Notes: generated from the sequence alone by a model not told the origin. A stretch of DNA of 64,000 nucleotides from Methanocorpusculum sp. (GCA_029987115.1 DALTWK010000001.1:1-64000); one strand, 5' to 3'. Positions 42,864 through 52,649 are shown, counted from the stretch's first letter. Numbers and translations are program-made.

Positions 42864-43638
42864 GGAGATATTCCTTGACCTGATGTATGGTCATTTCTCC
42901 GTAATGGAAGACAGATGCTGCAAGACAGGCATCTGCTTTCCCTTTCGTGAACCCGTCGTAAAAATCAACCAGAGATCCAACACCACCAGAGGCGATGACA
43001 GGCACATCAACTGCATCGGATATCGCTGCCGTGATGGTCAAATCAAATCCGGATTTCACGCCATCGGTTTCCATGGATGTTAGAAGAATTTCTCCTGCAC
43101 CGCGGGCTACAGCATCCTGTGCCCACAAAACGGCATCCTTTCCTGTTCCTGTACCCCCTCCGTAAATTACAACTTCGTACCAGAACTCACGCCCGTTTTC
43201 CTGTAAAACCGTAACACCATCGCGAATCTCATAATTCCTGCGAACATCTTCGGCAAGAACAATACACTGATTACCGAATAGACGTGACCCATCCGTTATG
43301 AGATCTGGTGTTTTCACTGCAGATGTGTTCAGGGATACTTTGTCCGCTCCTGCACGAAGCATCGTTCTGATGTCGTCAACTGTACGGAGACCTCCACCGA
43401 CCGTAAGAGGGAGAAACAGCTGGTCTGCGGCACGTCCAATAACATCGACCATAGCAGAACGACCTTCCTTTGATGCAGAGATATCCAGGAAAACAACTTC
43501 ATCCGCACCTTGTTTATTATATCGGGCGGCGAGTTCAACGGGATCTCCTGCATCACGGAGGCCTTCAAAATTGACTCCTTTCACTACGCGACCGTCTTTC
43601 AAATCAAGACAAGGAATGATTCTCCGGGAGAGTGTCAT
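42835..43638 (-). CDS. hisF: Imidazole glycerol phosphate synthase subunit HisF
   Basis: 267 residues, TIM barrel that makes imidazole glycerol phosphate and AICAR from PRFAR and ammonia. Catalytic aspartates D12 (IIPCLDLKDG) and D131 (VLAEDVRR) are present; phosphate loops GGGLR and ASGGVGS are intact. HisH is not next to it. The start overlaps the patatin stop by one base (TAATG), so translation is coupled. Confidence 0.93.
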   Translation of the reverse strand: MTLSRRIIPCLDLKDGRVVKGVNFEGLRDAGDPVELAARYNKQGADEVVFLDISASKEGRSAMVDVIGRAADQLFLPLTVGGGLRTVDDIRTMLRAGADKVSLNTSAVKTPDLITDGSRLFGNQCIVLAEDVRRNYEIRDGVTVLQENGREFWYEVVIYGGGTGTGKDAVLWAQDAVARGAGEILLTSMETDGVKSGFDLTITAAISDAVDVPVIASGGVGSLVDFYDGFTKGKADACLAASVFHYGEMTIHQVKEYLHERGIPVRL

Positions 43639-44489
43639 TAGTTCCTCATGAACTCACGTAGTTGCGGGATGAGTTCCTTTCCGTCTTTATAGCCGTCTTC
43701 ATACAAATTCTGTGTCTTTCTCTTGTTTTTCTCCAAGCGACCGATATTTACCGGTTTCTTCGGACGTATGACAAAGACAGTCCCAGCAATCTGCTCCTTT
43801 TCAATCTGTTCAAGTTCCTTATTGTATCTGATGTGTCGAGTAGCAACTTTTTTTACAAGTTTCGGAAAGAAACAGTACCATATAGCAATTAAAGGAACCA
43901 GTTTGTTGACTGGTTTACGATAGGTACTATCCTGCGTCAGAATCAGCACCGTCTTTTTATTACCGTCATCGATTGATCTCTGAAGGGGGAGCGAGTCCGA
44001 GATACCGCCATCAAGATACCGCTTTCCATCAATCTTTACCGTTCGGGAGATTATTGGGAGAGCCATTGTTGCTGCAATCTTTCTCCATTCGGCATCGACA
44101 TCTTTAATCAGAAGATATTCTGTTTCTCCGGTGCGGATATTGATTGCCCCCACGTAGAATTTTGCGGGATTTGCATACGCTGTCGTATAGTCATAGGGAT
44201 CCAAATCATGCGGAAGCGTCTGGAACAGGAATTTTATGCCGAATGCATTCCCAGTTCTCAGGAGATTGAGGAAACTAAAGAACCGATTATCATAGGCGTA
44301 ATCCACGATAATACGGCGTGCACGACCAAACTGTTTGGACAGATATGTAGTCGCATGACATGCTCCGGATGAAACACCATAGACGTTGGTAAACTCGATA
44401 TCCTCTTCAATAAGAGCGTCGATAACACCTGCCGTATAGGCCCCTCGCATGCCACCTCCTTCAAAAATCAGTCCTGCATCGTACAACAT
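43638..44489 (-). CDS. Patatin-like phospholipase
   Basis: 283 residues from the ATG giving MLYDAGLIFEGGGMRG; the frame extends 20 codons further without support. Anionic-hole loop GGGMRGAYT, nucleophile elbow G38-V-S40-S-G, and the DGG motif in YLDGGISDS with its catalytic Asp. The C-terminal part is basic. RssA-type hydrolases cleave acyl chains; substrates in archaea with ether lipids are unclear. Its stop is coupled to the hisF start. Confidence 0.85.
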   Translation of the reverse strand: MLYDAGLIFEGGGMRGAYTAGVIDALIEEDIEFTNVYGVSSGACHATTYLSKQFGRARRIIVDYAYDNRFFSFLNLLRTGNAFGIKFLFQTLPHDLDPYDYTTAYANPAKFYVGAINIRTGETEYLLIKDVDAEWRKIAATMALPIISRTVKIDGKRYLDGGISDSLPLQRSIDDGNKKTVLILTQDSTYRKPVNKLVPLIAIWYCFFPKLVKKVATRHIRYNKELEQIEKEQIAGTVFVIRPKKPVNIGRLEKNKRKTQNLYEDGYKDGKELIPQLREFMRN

Positions 44490-44590
44490 GTGTATATTCA
44501 TTTGGTGTTTGAATGATATATTTACTCTTGTCATATGTTGGAAAACCAAGAATTAAATCCAGAAAACGCCAACTGGAATACCACAGCGCC

Positions 44591-45790
44591 ATGGCACGCA
44601 AAAGATACTTTCCCCCCTGGCTAATTATTCTCCAGGTTACGCTTCTCTCAGTAATCGGACCACTTTCTACCGACATGTATCTCCCGGGACTTCCGGAAAT
44701 TGTTCAGTACTTCGAAACAAATGAAGCTATTCTCAACATCACGCTCTACGGATTCCTGCTCGCACAAGCAGTTGCCATAGCTTTCATGGGACCTCTGAGC
44801 GATAAGATTGGAAGAAAACCGATTTTGATTGGCAGTCTTATCGTTTATACCATCTCCAGTATTCTCTGCTGGATTGTACCGAATGTGGAAACATTCATTG
44901 TTCTCCGCCTATTCCAAGGAGTAGGAGTCGGCGGATTCATTGTTATCTCAACTGCGCTGATTAAAGACTGCTTTGCAGAAAAGATTCGAGATAGAGTGCT
45001 GACGCTAACTGCGGCATTCACTGTTCTTGGACCTCTGATTGCACCGATTCTCGGTGCCTTCTTAATCAAAGCGGTAAACTGGCAATCCACACTAGTATTC
45101 CCGGGTCTTGTCACCATCATTGCCCTTGTTATTGCAGTCTTCATGAATGAGAGTCTACCGGAAAATGAAAAACTGAACGAAAGCATTCCAAAGGTAGTCG
45201 GTCATCTTTTCTCCGTTTTGAAGGATAGAAAATTCACCCTATTCCTAATATCGATGGGCATCTGGTTCTTCCCATTCATGAGTTTTCTCGCGATTTCCTC
45301 CTATATATTTGAGGGAGACTTCGGGCTTATTGAAATACAGTACAGTCTATTCCTAGTAGCAAACTCTGTCTCCGGAACCCTAGGGATGATAATCGTCCAG
45401 AAACTTTCTGGAAAAATCAGAAAGACAATGGTCGCTACAGCCATTATTGCCCTTGGGACCACCAGCGGTCTTTTGCTGATGGGTATTGGCAGTTTGAATC
45501 CTCTCGTCTGTCTACTTTGTTTCATACCAACATCAATTGCCGCAATCGGTTCACGTCCATTTAGTCTAGGAATCCTTATGAAACAACGGGATGGAGATAC
45601 TGGTTCCATATCTTCCGTATTCAACTTCGCCCTGACCTTCCTTGGATGCCTGGGAATGTTCGCTGCAACCCTCCCCTGGCCATCGCATATTTTCGGTCTC
45701 GGCACATGTGTTTTGATTGCAGCAGTTGTGTCCATAGCTGCATGGATAGCACTGCATAAAGGTGGAATCAATCTGAAAGGGATAAACTAA
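44591..45790 (+). CDS. MFS efflux transporter (Bcr/CflA, DHA1 type)
   Basis: 399 residues from the ATG giving MARKRYFPPWLIIL; an earlier ATG at 44513 lies in the upstream promoter area. Twelve predicted membrane helices with the DHA1 motif A GPLSDKIGRKPILIG after helix 2 and STDMYLPGLPEI in helix 1, both typical of Bcr/CflA multidrug exporters. Substrate cannot be told. Divergent from the patatin gene, downstream of no other gene. Confidence 0.88.
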   Translation: MARKRYFPPWLIILQVTLLSVIGPLSTDMYLPGLPEIVQYFETNEAILNITLYGFLLAQAVAIAFMGPLSDKIGRKPILIGSLIVYTISSILCWIVPNVETFIVLRLFQGVGVGGFIVISTALIKDCFAEKIRDRVLTLTAAFTVLGPLIAPILGAFLIKAVNWQSTLVFPGLVTIIALVIAVFMNESLPENEKLNESIPKVVGHLFSVLKDRKFTLFLISMGIWFFPFMSFLAISSYIFEGDFGLIEIQYSLFLVANSVSGTLGMIIVQKLSGKIRKTMVATAIIALGTTSGLLLMGIGSLNPLVCLLCFIPTSIAAIGSRPFSLGILMKQRDGDTGSISSVFNFALTFLGCLGMFAATLPWPSHIFGLGTCVLIAAVVSIAAWIALHKGGINLKGIN

Positions 45791-45839
45791 CTTTTTTGAT
45801 AATTGGGTTATTTTATTTTGAAAAATTCAGTAAAAGAAG

Positions 45840-45914
45840 TAGCGAGGAATAGATTTGAACTATTGGTCTTCGGGTTATGAGCCCGACGGGATCTCCTGAC
45901 TACCCCACCTCGCT
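45840..45914 (-). tRNA. Initiator tRNA-Met (CAU)
   Basis: Minus strand cloverleaf of 75 nt. The acceptor stem begins with A1 paired to U72 (AGCGAGG/CCTCGCT), the archaeal initiator signature, and the anticodon stem carries three G-C pairs (CGGG/CCCG) around CTCATAA. The tRNA at 21391 lacks both features and is the elongator. Followed 14 bp upstream by tRNA-Glu on the same strand. Confidence 0.93.
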
Positions 45915-45928
45915 CCACAAAACAAGAG

Positions 45929-46001
45929 TGCTGATATGGGGATTCGAACCCCAGTAGCCGGCGTGAGAGGCCGGCATGATTGGCCACTACACTATATCAG
46001 C
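45929..46001 (-). tRNA. tRNA-Glu (CUC)
   Basis: Minus strand cloverleaf: acceptor GCTGATA/TATCAGC, anticodon stem CCGGC/GCCGG with loop CTCTCAC (anticodon CUC, reads GAG), T arm GGGGTTCGAATCCCC, discriminator A. It is upstream of the initiator tRNA-Met and both are probably one transcript. Divergent from the DRG-type GTPase gene. Confidence 0.93.
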
Positions 46002-46096
46002 ACAAGTGCGTAAATAGATTAGAATCGTCAGTATTTATATCTGACGGAGTTTGGCGTAGAGATTTATTTACTTCCATAACCAATAGGTATAGACAC

Positions 46097-47209
46097 ATGG
46101 GTTTGGACGACGAGATACGTGCAATTGAGGAAGAACTCCGCACAACAAAATACAATAAGGCGACCTCACAGCACATCGGAAGATTAAAGGCGAAACTGGC
46201 ACGAATTAAGGACGAAGCCGTCCAGCGGGCAATGAAATCGGTCGGTGGCGGGGAAGGATATGCTGTAAAGAAAAGCGGCGACGGAACCATAGTTCTCGTT
46301 GGATTCCCATCCGTCGGTAAGTCAACTCTACTAAACCGCCTGACCGGTGCTGAAAGTGAAACTGGAGCCTATGCATTCACCACGCTCACCGTCGTCCCGG
46401 GTCTGATGGAATATAAGGGTGCGAAAATCCAGATTCTGGATATCCCTGGTTTGATTGCCGGTGCAGCAATGGGTAAAGGACGTGGAAAAGAAGTAATTGC
46501 AGTCGTTAGAACAGCAGACCTTATCGTTATCCTTGGAGATGTTTTCAACAGCGTCCATGTTGACGTTCTGATGCGGGAACTATATGATGCAGGAATCCGT
46601 ATCAACAAGCCCAAACCGGACATTACCATCAAGAAAACCACATCAGGAGGGGTGCACCTCCACACTGTCGGAGCATCGAGAGTCAATATCGAGGAAGTCC
46701 GTGCAATTCTCGCGGAAAACAAAATCATGAATGCAGATGTGCTCTGCAGAGGAAAAGACATCACGCAGGACGACATCGTTGATGCAATGATGGGCAACCG
46801 CATGTACATTCCAGCATTTATCGCTGTCAACAAGGTTGATCTCATCACTCCGGAACAGAGAAAAGAGGTCGAAGAGCACATGCGGGAAAAGTATGGTGTC
46901 GATCCGATTATGATATCGGCTCATGCAAGTTACAACATCGATAAACTGCAGGATGCCATCTACGATCACCTCGGTTTCGTCAGAATTTATCTGAAACCTT
47001 ATGGACATGAAGCAGATATGGAGGAACCGATGATTATGCGCAAAGGAACGAAGATTGAAGACATCTGTACTCGTCTCCACCGTGACTTTGTCGACCAGTT
47101 CCGCTATGCAAAAATCTGGGGTCCATCGGTCAAACACGATGCGGCAAAAGTCGGTCTGCAACATGTGGTCGCTGATGGAGATATTGTTACCATTGTAACA
47201 AAACTCTAA
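46097..47209 (+). CDS. DRG-type GTP-binding protein
   Basis: 370 residues from the ATG giving MGLDDEIRAIEEEL; the longer frame runs into the tRNA genes. Helical N-terminus, G1 GFPSVGKST at about 65-73, switch Thr in YAFTTLT, G3 DIPGLI, G4 NKVD, and a C-terminal TGS domain (about 295-370). Archaeal DRG homologues bind GTP and are linked to translation or stress; no specific substrate is known. TATTTATATC at 46034-46043 is a plausible TATA element. Confidence 0.9.
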   Translation: MGLDDEIRAIEEELRTTKYNKATSQHIGRLKAKLARIKDEAVQRAMKSVGGGEGYAVKKSGDGTIVLVGFPSVGKSTLLNRLTGAESETGAYAFTTLTVVPGLMEYKGAKIQILDIPGLIAGAAMGKGRGKEVIAVVRTADLIVILGDVFNSVHVDVLMRELYDAGIRINKPKPDITIKKTTSGGVHLHTVGASRVNIEEVRAILAENKIMNADVLCRGKDITQDDIVDAMMGNRMYIPAFIAVNKVDLITPEQRKEVEEHMREKYGVDPIMISAHASYNIDKLQDAIYDHLGFVRIYLKPYGHEADMEEPMIMRKGTKIEDICTRLHRDFVDQFRYAKIWGPSVKHDAAKVGLQHVVADGDIVTIVTKL

Positions 47210-47327
47210 TTTCTTGTTTTTTTGTAGTACGTCATTTAACGAATTATTTCATCTAATTAACCACAGGATATATACCCTGCTGAAACTGACCTGTATAGAT
47301 ATATTATCCATAGAAAGAGATGAAAAT

Positions 47328-49013
47328 ATGAGTGGAAAGACATATAGAGACCCATCAGTCACAAAATATGACTTTACACAGGATGATTTACGTTCGCTGT
47401 ATTCCATTGTCAGTTACGGAGCCCGTCATGCAACGACCAAGGGTGAAGCTATCTGGTACTTTGACAGGAGAATCACCTATGGTGAATTCATGGAGGATGT
47501 TGATGCCATTGCAGCAGGACTGGTTATTCAAGGTGTAAAGAAAGGTGACTACGTAACCATCTTCTTGCCGAACATTCCCCAGTGTGTTATGGCAGTTTAC
47601 TCGGTAAACCGCATCGGAGCAATCTGCAATCTGGTACACCCGTTATCCACCAGAACAGAACTCGAACACGCCATTCACTTAACCGGAAGCAGATTCATCA
47701 TGGCCTTCGAAGGAAACGAGGGTATCTGTGAAGGTCTCGGTGCAAAAGTTATCCGCTGCAGAATTCCTACCTTCTTCCCGACCAACATAAAAGGAAAGGC
47801 AATGCGTATCGGGTTCAAACTCCTGAAATACCGCGAAGCGAAGAAAGCATCCAATGCTGTTGAATGGACTGCAGTTTTGAAGAGTGGAAAGAACTTCATC
47901 AAACATGGAGGAGAACTTCCGGAAGATACAGTAAAACCGGAGGACACAGCGGCAATTATGTATACTGGAGGTACGACTGGCGTCTCCAAAGGAGTTATGC
48001 TTTCGAACTATGCTATCAATGCAAGTTCAACCGACATGATGCTACTGAAGTTCAATGACCGCCCACACATAGGAATGGCATTTCTATCCTTCCTTCCGGT
48101 CTTCCATGCCTTCGGCTTCTGTATGGTTATCCACCAACCGCTTTGCGGAGGAATGCGTCTGATTCTCATGCCTGAGTTCGATGCTAAACAGTGCGCCAAC
48201 ATTATCCTGAAAGAAAGAGTAGACACTGTTCCGGCGGTGCCGCCGATGTTTGAACGCATGTATCCATACCTCAGACATGAGGATGTATCTTTTATCTCCT
48301 ACATTGCATCGGGTGGAGATAGAGTTGCTCCAGAACTTGCTGCCAAATACAATGAATTTATGAGCGTCAAATTCCTGCCAGGATACGGATTGACCGAGTC
48401 CTGCGGATGCTGTGTTCTAACTGATTCCGTCTACGATACGCTTCCAGAAGGATGTGTCGGAAAACCTCTGCCGAAAACACAGATTTGTCTTGTTGAACCG
48501 GGCACGACAACTGTCATCCCAAATACGGAAGAAGGAGAACTCTGTCTGCGCTGCCCTGGTCTCATGAAAGGGTACCTAAACAACGAAGAAGCAACCGCCG
48601 AAGTCATGAAGATACATGAAGATGGCCTAACCTGGCTCCACACCGGAGATTTAGTCACCATTGATTCAGAAAGTGGATATATTATCTTCCGCTCACGCTA
48701 CAAGCGTATGATTAAGGTGAATGGATTCAATGTCTATCCAACAATGGTGGAAACCTCAATGGGTAGTTGCCCACTTATCAAGGAAGTCTGTGCAGTTGGT
48801 ATGCCATGGAAAACGGATGAGAGAATCAAACTCTTCGTAACCTTAAACGACCCGACCATGAATCTAGAGGAAGCGGTTGTCGAAATCCGGAAATATGCAG
48901 AGGAGCATCTGAACCGCTGGAGTATTCCTAAGAAGATTTCGATTCTTGACGAGATGCCGAGAACAAAACTCAATAAAATCGACTACGTCTATCTCCAGCA
49001 GAAAGGAAACTAA
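47328..49013 (+). CDS. AMP-forming acyl-CoA ligase
   Basis: 561 residues from the ATG giving MSGKTYRDPSV. Adenylate-forming enzyme: the ATP-binding loop YTGGTTGVSKG near residues 208-218, GYGLTESCG near 350 and the hinge region HTGDLVTID followed by YKRMIKVNGFNVYP, with the catalytic Lys in RTKLNKIDY near the C-terminus. It activates a carboxylic acid to its CoA thioester; chain length is not readable. Methanogens use few such enzymes and may take up fatty or branched-chain acids. A preceding GAAAGAGATG may act as a weak ribosome-binding site. Confidence 0.9.
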   Translation: MSGKTYRDPSVTKYDFTQDDLRSLYSIVSYGARHATTKGEAIWYFDRRITYGEFMEDVDAIAAGLVIQGVKKGDYVTIFLPNIPQCVMAVYSVNRIGAICNLVHPLSTRTELEHAIHLTGSRFIMAFEGNEGICEGLGAKVIRCRIPTFFPTNIKGKAMRIGFKLLKYREAKKASNAVEWTAVLKSGKNFIKHGGELPEDTVKPEDTAAIMYTGGTTGVSKGVMLSNYAINASSTDMMLLKFNDRPHIGMAFLSFLPVFHAFGFCMVIHQPLCGGMRLILMPEFDAKQCANIILKERVDTVPAVPPMFERMYPYLRHEDVSFISYIASGGDRVAPELAAKYNEFMSVKFLPGYGLTESCGCCVLTDSVYDTLPEGCVGKPLPKTQICLVEPGTTTVIPNTEEGELCLRCPGLMKGYLNNEEATAEVMKIHEDGLTWLHTGDLVTIDSESGYIIFRSRYKRMIKVNGFNVYPTMVETSMGSCPLIKEVCAVGMPWKTDERIKLFVTLNDPTMNLEEAVVEIRKYAEEHLNRWSIPKKISILDEMPRTKLNKIDYVYLQQKGN

Positions 49014-49687
49014 GATTTCCTCACTCATCTCTTTTGAAACTGCATCGCTGTAGGAACTGCAGCACGAAAATGTTCATAGAGTGGACAGATGCGTCTTTTG
49101 AATTATCACAAATATAATACCTTCCAACTCAACAGAAGAACATGTCAGCACAGTTTTTCTTTTTTATTATTAATCTTAAATATTGGTTTAATTTGGAATC
49201 TGTGCCTAAATTTTGGAGTTTACACTTTCTTTATCGGATATACTGCCGAAACGGTGTTCGGTATTCTTATTTCCCATGCATCATATGCATCACCCCGGGA
49301 AAGCGTATAAGACAAGAAGTTCAATACATCGCCATGAAATATGAAGTCAAATATAATCAACCCATTGAGATACCGTACATATTCTCCTGTCAAAATTTTA
49401 CTGCCGTAACGGTAAAAACGACGGTAAAATAACGGCAAAATTGAGGTTTATTTCGAGAAATAAGTTAAAAATAAGCGTGGGTTGGGATTTAAAAAAAATG
49501 AAAACAACGGTAAAATCCATGGCCGTTTTCTCTGAACATATAATTATACGCGCCCACTTCTTACATACAGCGTCAACAATATTATTTACCCTAAATTGTC
49601 TTCCTCATTTAATCACATTTCCGAAAGAAAGATACCCCAACCTAGAAGGAATCTCTTTTAGTGCTCAATACAAATAGAGTAAGCACT
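49014..49687. other. Long intergenic region with ACGGTAAAA repeats
   Basis: About 670 bp without a convincing gene. Open frames of about 70-95 codons are present but are low-complexity, Phe-rich and mutually overlapping. The notable content is the ACGGTAAAA direct repeats at 49409-49515 and the palindrome TTTTAC...GTAAAA at 49396-49417. AT-rich flanks could hold promoters for the downstream gene. Confidence 0.6.
49396..49515. repeat. ACGGTAAAA direct repeats
   Basis: ACGGTAAAA occurs at 49409-49417, 49421-49429 and 49507-49515, with the variant ACGGCAAAA at 49432-49440. The first three copies start 12 and 11 bp apart, about one helical turn. TTTTAC at 49396-49401 and GTAAAA at 49412-49417 also form an inverted repeat. 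Spacing by helical turns suits a cooperative DNA-binding protein. Confidence 0.65.
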
Positions 49688-50914
49688 ATGGTTCACACAG
49701 GAGAACAGAAGATTCAGTGGGCATCACAGTATATGCCGGTTCTTCAGGCAATCCGCAAGCGTTTCGAAAAGGAAAAACCGCTTGCCGGACACAGAGTTGG
49801 CATGGCACTCCACGTTGAAGCTAAGACCGCATGTCTGGTCCGCACCCTTGCAGCGGGAGGGGCGGAAGTATCGATTACCGGTTGCAACCCATTATCCACT
49901 CAGGACGATGTTGCAGAAGCACTCCGTCTCAGCGGAATTCCCTGTTATGCAAAGCGCGGATGCACTACGGAAGAATACTATGATGCAATAGACAAAGTCC
50001 TGGATATCAAACCAACCGTTACAATTGATGACGGGATGGATTTAATCAACCGTGTTCACACGGTACGCCGCGATGCAATGGACACCCTTATCGGAGCCTG
50101 TGAAGAGACCACGACGGGTATCCACCGGCTGATTGCAATGGAGGCGGAAGGAAAACTTGAGTTCCCAGTTATTGATGTCAATGACACCCCGATGAAACAT
50201 TATTTTGATAATGTGCATGGAACCGGTGAAAGTGCACTTGCTTCCATCATGCTGACAACAAACTGCCTCGTTGCAGGAAAACATGTCGTTGTTGCTGGAT
50301 ACGGATACTGCGGAAGAGGAGTGGCAACCAAGGCACGTGCACTCGGAGCCCGCGTCATTGTTACGGAAGTCGATCCAAGAAAAGCACTCCAAGCACATTT
50401 CGATGGATTCGATGTTCTGAAGATGGCAGAAGCAGCTCCAATTGGCGATCTCTTTATCACCACCACTGGAAACTGCTCCATCATCACCGGAGAACACTTC
50501 CCACTCTTAAAAGATGGTGCGCTGCTCTGTAACTCCGGACACTTCAACAATGAAATCACCATACCATGGCTTGAAGAACACGCAACCGAAACCGATCACC
50601 GCGACGGTATCGATACCTACATCATCAATGGAAAGAAAATCCATGTTCTTGCGGAAGGAAGACTTGTCAACCTTTCTACCCCAAAAGGTATGGGCCACCC
50701 AATTGAGGTTATGGATTTGAGTTTTGCAGTTCAAGCATTATCGGTTGAATACATGGTTAAAAACGGAAAGAATCTCAAAGCCGGTGTACATGAAGTGCCG
50801 ACCGACATTGATGAATTCATCGCACGGCTGAAACTGGAATCTGTCGGTGCAAGCGTTGATGAGCTGACACCGGAACAGATTGAATATATGAACAGCTGGA
50901 ACCACGGGACCTAA
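49688..50914 (+). CDS. ahcY: S-adenosylhomocysteinase-family protein
   Basis: 408 residues from the ATG giving MVHTGEQKIQW. It hydrolyses S-adenosylhomocysteine (or in methanogens S-inosylhomocysteine) to homocysteine and the nucleoside, using bound NAD. The N-terminal domain has HVEAKTACLVRTLAAGGAEV; the NAD-binding Rossmann part has VVVAGYGYCGRG at about 201-212 and TTTGNCSIITG. In many methanogens the homologue prefers S-inosylhomocysteine, which cannot be told here. It follows a 670-bp region without genes. Confidence 0.92.
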   Translation: MVHTGEQKIQWASQYMPVLQAIRKRFEKEKPLAGHRVGMALHVEAKTACLVRTLAAGGAEVSITGCNPLSTQDDVAEALRLSGIPCYAKRGCTTEEYYDAIDKVLDIKPTVTIDDGMDLINRVHTVRRDAMDTLIGACEETTTGIHRLIAMEAEGKLEFPVIDVNDTPMKHYFDNVHGTGESALASIMLTTNCLVAGKHVVVAGYGYCGRGVATKARALGARVIVTEVDPRKALQAHFDGFDVLKMAEAAPIGDLFITTTGNCSIITGEHFPLLKDGALLCNSGHFNNEITIPWLEEHATETDHRDGIDTYIINGKKIHVLAEGRLVNLSTPKGMGHPIEVMDLSFAVQALSVEYMVKNGKNLKAGVHEVPTDIDEFIARLKLESVGASVDELTPEQIEYMNSWNHGT

Positions 50915-50922
50915 ATCCCAAT

Positions 50923-51702
50923 CTATTTTTTATGAAATAATCCGCCGAAAAGTCCTTTACTTTCGGTGACATCAACTACAATTATCAGACTTCCTTTCTT
51001 CTTCGGCGACATCACGCCGAGACACTTGCACTCAGGCGGGATAATGCGGTCACCGGTTTTGGTGTTCGGCGGAATGGTAACTTTTATAGTTTTATTAATC
51101 AGTAACTCCAGTGGAACCTGACCGCCACGTTCTGCAATTTTTGCCGGAATCTTCAGGGTATGAATCAGATTGTCACCGTCGAGCTCCCAGCCCTCCTCGG
51201 GAATAACTTTTAGGTTGACATAGAGATCTCCTCGTTTCTTACCACTTTCAGAAGGGACACCTTTTCCTTCAACACGGTATCTGCGGACGCCCGGATAGAC
51301 TTTAATCACGACATGTTCTCCAGCGACACGCATCGGTATTTTTCCTTTCCCGTAAGCAGCAATCGCCATTGAAATTGGATAATCTGTCTCAATATCCCCA
51401 GTCTTTTTAGCCATTCCTGATAATTTCTTCCCACGAGGGGTATCGGATTCCAGAACAACCCCTCCCGCTTTTTTCGTGCGGATTTCCTCATCATATGCCG
51501 CACGGGTTTCGGGATTGGAGAGAACATCGTAGGATGTCATGATTTTGAGAAGACGTTCGTTATATTCTTCTTTTTTGTCTTCATCGTCGCCGGCATGATC
51601 CGGGTGGTACTGTTTTACCAGTGCCACATATGCCTTCTTGATTTCTTCAGCTGATGCTGCTGAATCCACCCCAAGAATAGCGTAATGACTCTCGTCTTCC
51701 AT
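50923..51702 (-). CDS. DnaJ-like protein, CbpA type (no zinc finger)
   Basis: 259 residues from the ATG giving MEDESHYAILGVD; longer starts would overlap the divergent gene. J-domain with H33-P34-D35 (QYHPDHAGDD), then a middle linker and the C-terminal beta domain (RGDLYVNLKVIPEEGWELDGDNL, IPPNTKTGDRIIPP) of DnaJ proteins. No zinc-finger repeats (CxxCxGxG) are present, so it is like CbpA. It is divergent from the marker-12-like gene, 37 bp apart. Confidence 0.85.
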   Translation of the reverse strand: MEDESHYAILGVDSAASAEEIKKAYVALVKQYHPDHAGDDEDKKEEYNERLLKIMTSYDVLSNPETRAAYDEEIRTKKAGGVVLESDTPRGKKLSGMAKKTGDIETDYPISMAIAAYGKGKIPMRVAGEHVVIKVYPGVRRYRVEGKGVPSESGKKRGDLYVNLKVIPEEGWELDGDNLIHTLKIPAKIAERGGQVPLELLINKTIKVTIPPNTKTGDRIIPPECKCLGVMSPKKKGSLIIVVDVTESKGLFGGLFHKK

Positions 51703-51739
51703 TGAACTATTATAGGATTGAGGCACATAAATATCTTCT

Positions 51740-52633
51740 ATGTTCATCGGGATTGACCATGGAACAACATCACTTCGGTTTTCAACAGATGCTGGAGAAC
51801 ACTTCAAGATTGCCAGAGAAAAAGCACTTGACTTTGAACTGAAAGATCTTGAAAAACTTTGTCCCCTGAAAGAAATTGAAGGAATTGCATTCAGTTATTC
51901 CATGGGAGACAACTTCACAAAAATAACCAACGTGAAATCACTTAAGAACCGCGGAGTAATTACTCAAGCCGGAGCAGGAAAACATATCGGTGGAGGCACA
52001 AAGATCTTTGATACGATTGCCGCATCGGATATTCCTGCAGTAGCCTTCCCTGGAATCCACCGCGGTTCCGATACCGATCCGCGTTTTAAAATTTATTCCC
52101 ATCAAACAAGCCCGGAAAAACTTGGCATTGCCTACATGGTGAAACAGAAACTGAACGAGGATACGTTCATTGTATCCGATATCAGTTCAAACACAGTCTC
52201 GCTTCTGGTAGCTAAAAACAAAGTGATTGGAGCTTTCGATGCCTGCGTATTTGCTCCAGGAACCCGCCACGGGGCTCTCGATGTTGAAGCCATCCGAAAA
52301 ATCGACAACGGCGAGCTGACGGCAAACGAGGCATTCACCACTGCCGGTGTTTCCTATCACCTGGAAGAGAAGTATCATAACCCAACTGTTGCCATGTGGG
52401 CAGCCATGGAATGCGCATCGCTTCGTCTCCTGGCACCAGAAGCATCCATTGCCCTTGCAGGCAGTCTGGCACCGGAACTTGCAGAAGAAATCTCAGCATT
52501 GCTACAGAAACCCGTCGCAGTCTTTGATGAGTGGGCAGCTGCAACCGGGATGGCGCTTGCAGCAAGAGACATTTTCAACGGTGCAAAAGACATTCTGGGA
52601 ATAGCGGTGGAAAGACCGCTTCCACACAAATAA
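51740..52633 (+). CDS. Methanogenesis marker 12-like ASKHA protein
   Basis: 297 residues. MFIGIDHGTTSLRFSTD at the N-terminus is the phosphate-1 loop of the ASKHA (acetate kinase/sugar kinase/Hsp70/actin) fold; SDISSNTVSLL and ALAGSLAPELAEEI are the further loops. Sequence and length fit the protein family called methanogenesis marker 12, found almost only in methanogens and of unknown function. The start is next to a divergent DnaJ-like gene. Confidence 0.8.
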   Translation: MFIGIDHGTTSLRFSTDAGEHFKIAREKALDFELKDLEKLCPLKEIEGIAFSYSMGDNFTKITNVKSLKNRGVITQAGAGKHIGGGTKIFDTIAASDIPAVAFPGIHRGSDTDPRFKIYSHQTSPEKLGIAYMVKQKLNEDTFIVSDISSNTVSLLVAKNKVIGAFDACVFAPGTRHGALDVEAIRKIDNGELTANEAFTTAGVSYHLEEKYHNPTVAMWAAMECASLRLLAPEASIALAGSLAPELAEEISALLQKPVAVFDEWAAATGMALAARDIFNGAKDILGIAVERPLPHK

Positions 52634-52649
52634 AAAATAATTACTTTTT

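Noticed and set aside
49089..49432. Two overlapping plus-strand ORFs (73 and 96 codons)
   Set aside because: Phe/Tyr/Cys-rich, low-complexity translations of AT-rich DNA without motif or ribosome-binding site; treated as non-coding.
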